From Burkholderia sp. (lineage in GTDB: Bacteria; Pseudomonadota; Gammaproteobacteria; Burkholderiales; Burkholderiaceae), in contig JAQGMD010000393.1 of the NCBI GenBank assembly GCA_028292565.1, positions 1 to 15,287 on the forward strand: a stretch of DNA of 15,287 nucleotides, written 5' to 3'. The notes beneath the pieces are model-generated. The model was given only the letters and a program-made list of their open reading frames with translations, ran no database searches and was not told where the DNA came from. Made by a program: the position numbers and the translations under genes. This document shows, one piece after another, positions 15,142-15,287 of the stretch; the first letter of the stretch is position 1, and the number at the start of each line of letters is the position of its first letter.

Positions 15142-15287
15142 TCAGACCACGCGTCGCAAGGACTTGCGGCTGTGCGAGCGGATCTTGGTCGTGATCCGTT
15201 CGCGTTGGCGCAGGCGCGCGGCGTCCAGCAGCATGCGCCCCGCCCAGCGGTAAATATTGAAATCCTTGACCAATGAACGCATGCTGC
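15142..15287 (-). CDS. otsA: Alpha,alpha-trehalose-phosphate synthase (UDP-forming), C-terminal end only
   Basis: The final 47 or so residues of a minus-strand gene that enters from the right edge and stops at TGA 15144-15142. The readable tail is SMRSLVKDFNIYRWAGRMLL followed by DAARLRQRERI and a basic end. The VxDFNxYRWAGRMLLDAA pattern is typical of the C-terminus of proteobacterial OtsA, which joins UDP-glucose and glucose-6-phosphate into trehalose-6-phosphate. The adjacent otsB on the same strand supports this. The catalytic region lies outside the window. The basic tail (RSHSRKSLRRVV) is longer than the core family end. Confidence 0.8.
   Translation of the reverse strand, partial: SMRSLVKDFNIYRWAGRMLLDAARLRQRERITTKIRSHSRKSLRRVV

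Noticed and set aside
1..15287. CRISPR array, tRNA/rRNA genes, insertion sequences, phage or toxin-antitoxin genes
   Set aside because: No regularly spaced repeats, no cloverleaf-like segments, and no transposase, integrase or toxin-like protein were seen on either strand.

Overview
The window looks like an ordinary chromosomal stretch of a GC-rich (by eye about 60%) beta-proteobacterium. The gene set fits Burkholderiales, perhaps an Oxalobacteraceae-like genome: paired periplasmic c-type cytochromes, an ots trehalose locus with a GH15 enzyme, an acyl-CoA ligase next to TesB, and a PAS-GGDEF-EAL protein. The family placement is inference. I see no rRNA, tRNA, transposase, integrase, phage gene or CRISPR array.

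Layout. Nearly everything is on the minus strand. The exceptions are an unrecognised C-terminal gene fragment at the left edge (3-377), a small acidic protein gene (5761-6069) and a speculative 27-codon ORF (15004-15087). Left to right: (a) a two-gene cytochrome c operon, diheme c4-like then triheme, coupled by TAATG (497-2523); (b) a membrane lipid-type operon made of a phospholipase D/VTT fusion and an endonuclease/exonuclease/phosphatase-fold protein, coupled by ATGA (2610-5515) and closed by an intrinsic terminator (2561-2591); (c) the small DEAIEETFPASDP-motif protein, divergent from the PLD gene; (d) an acyl-CoA ligase gene followed 15 bp later by tesB (6177-8618); (e) a stand-alone PAS-PAS-GGDEF-EAL protein with both c-di-GMP active sites intact (8851-10920); (f) a trehalose/alpha-glucoside cluster read leftwards as otsA (3' end only), otsB, GH15 hydrolase and ROK-family sugar kinase (11001-15287).

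How the genes may work together. OtsA and OtsB make trehalose from UDP-glucose and glucose-6-phosphate. The GH15 enzyme could release glucose from trehalose or a glucan, and the ROK protein could re-phosphorylate that glucose. That would make block (f) a synthesis-plus-recycling cassette, but the ROK protein departs from the family signature at two important positions, so its substrate is open. Block (b) joins a PLD-type headgroup-transfer/hydrolysis active site to a DedA/VTT membrane domain in one chain and adds a metal-dependent phosphoesterase. It is the most suggestive functional unit here. Block (d) pairs enzymes of opposite direction (acyl-CoA formation and hydrolysis).

Noncoding structure. 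Two copies of an 11-base CGTAGGGCGGG word, each followed by an imperfect palindrome, lie downstream of tesB and of otsB. The tesB stop codon lies inside its copy. A 9-bp-stem hairpin separates GH15 from ROK. No intergenic gap exceeds 300 bases.
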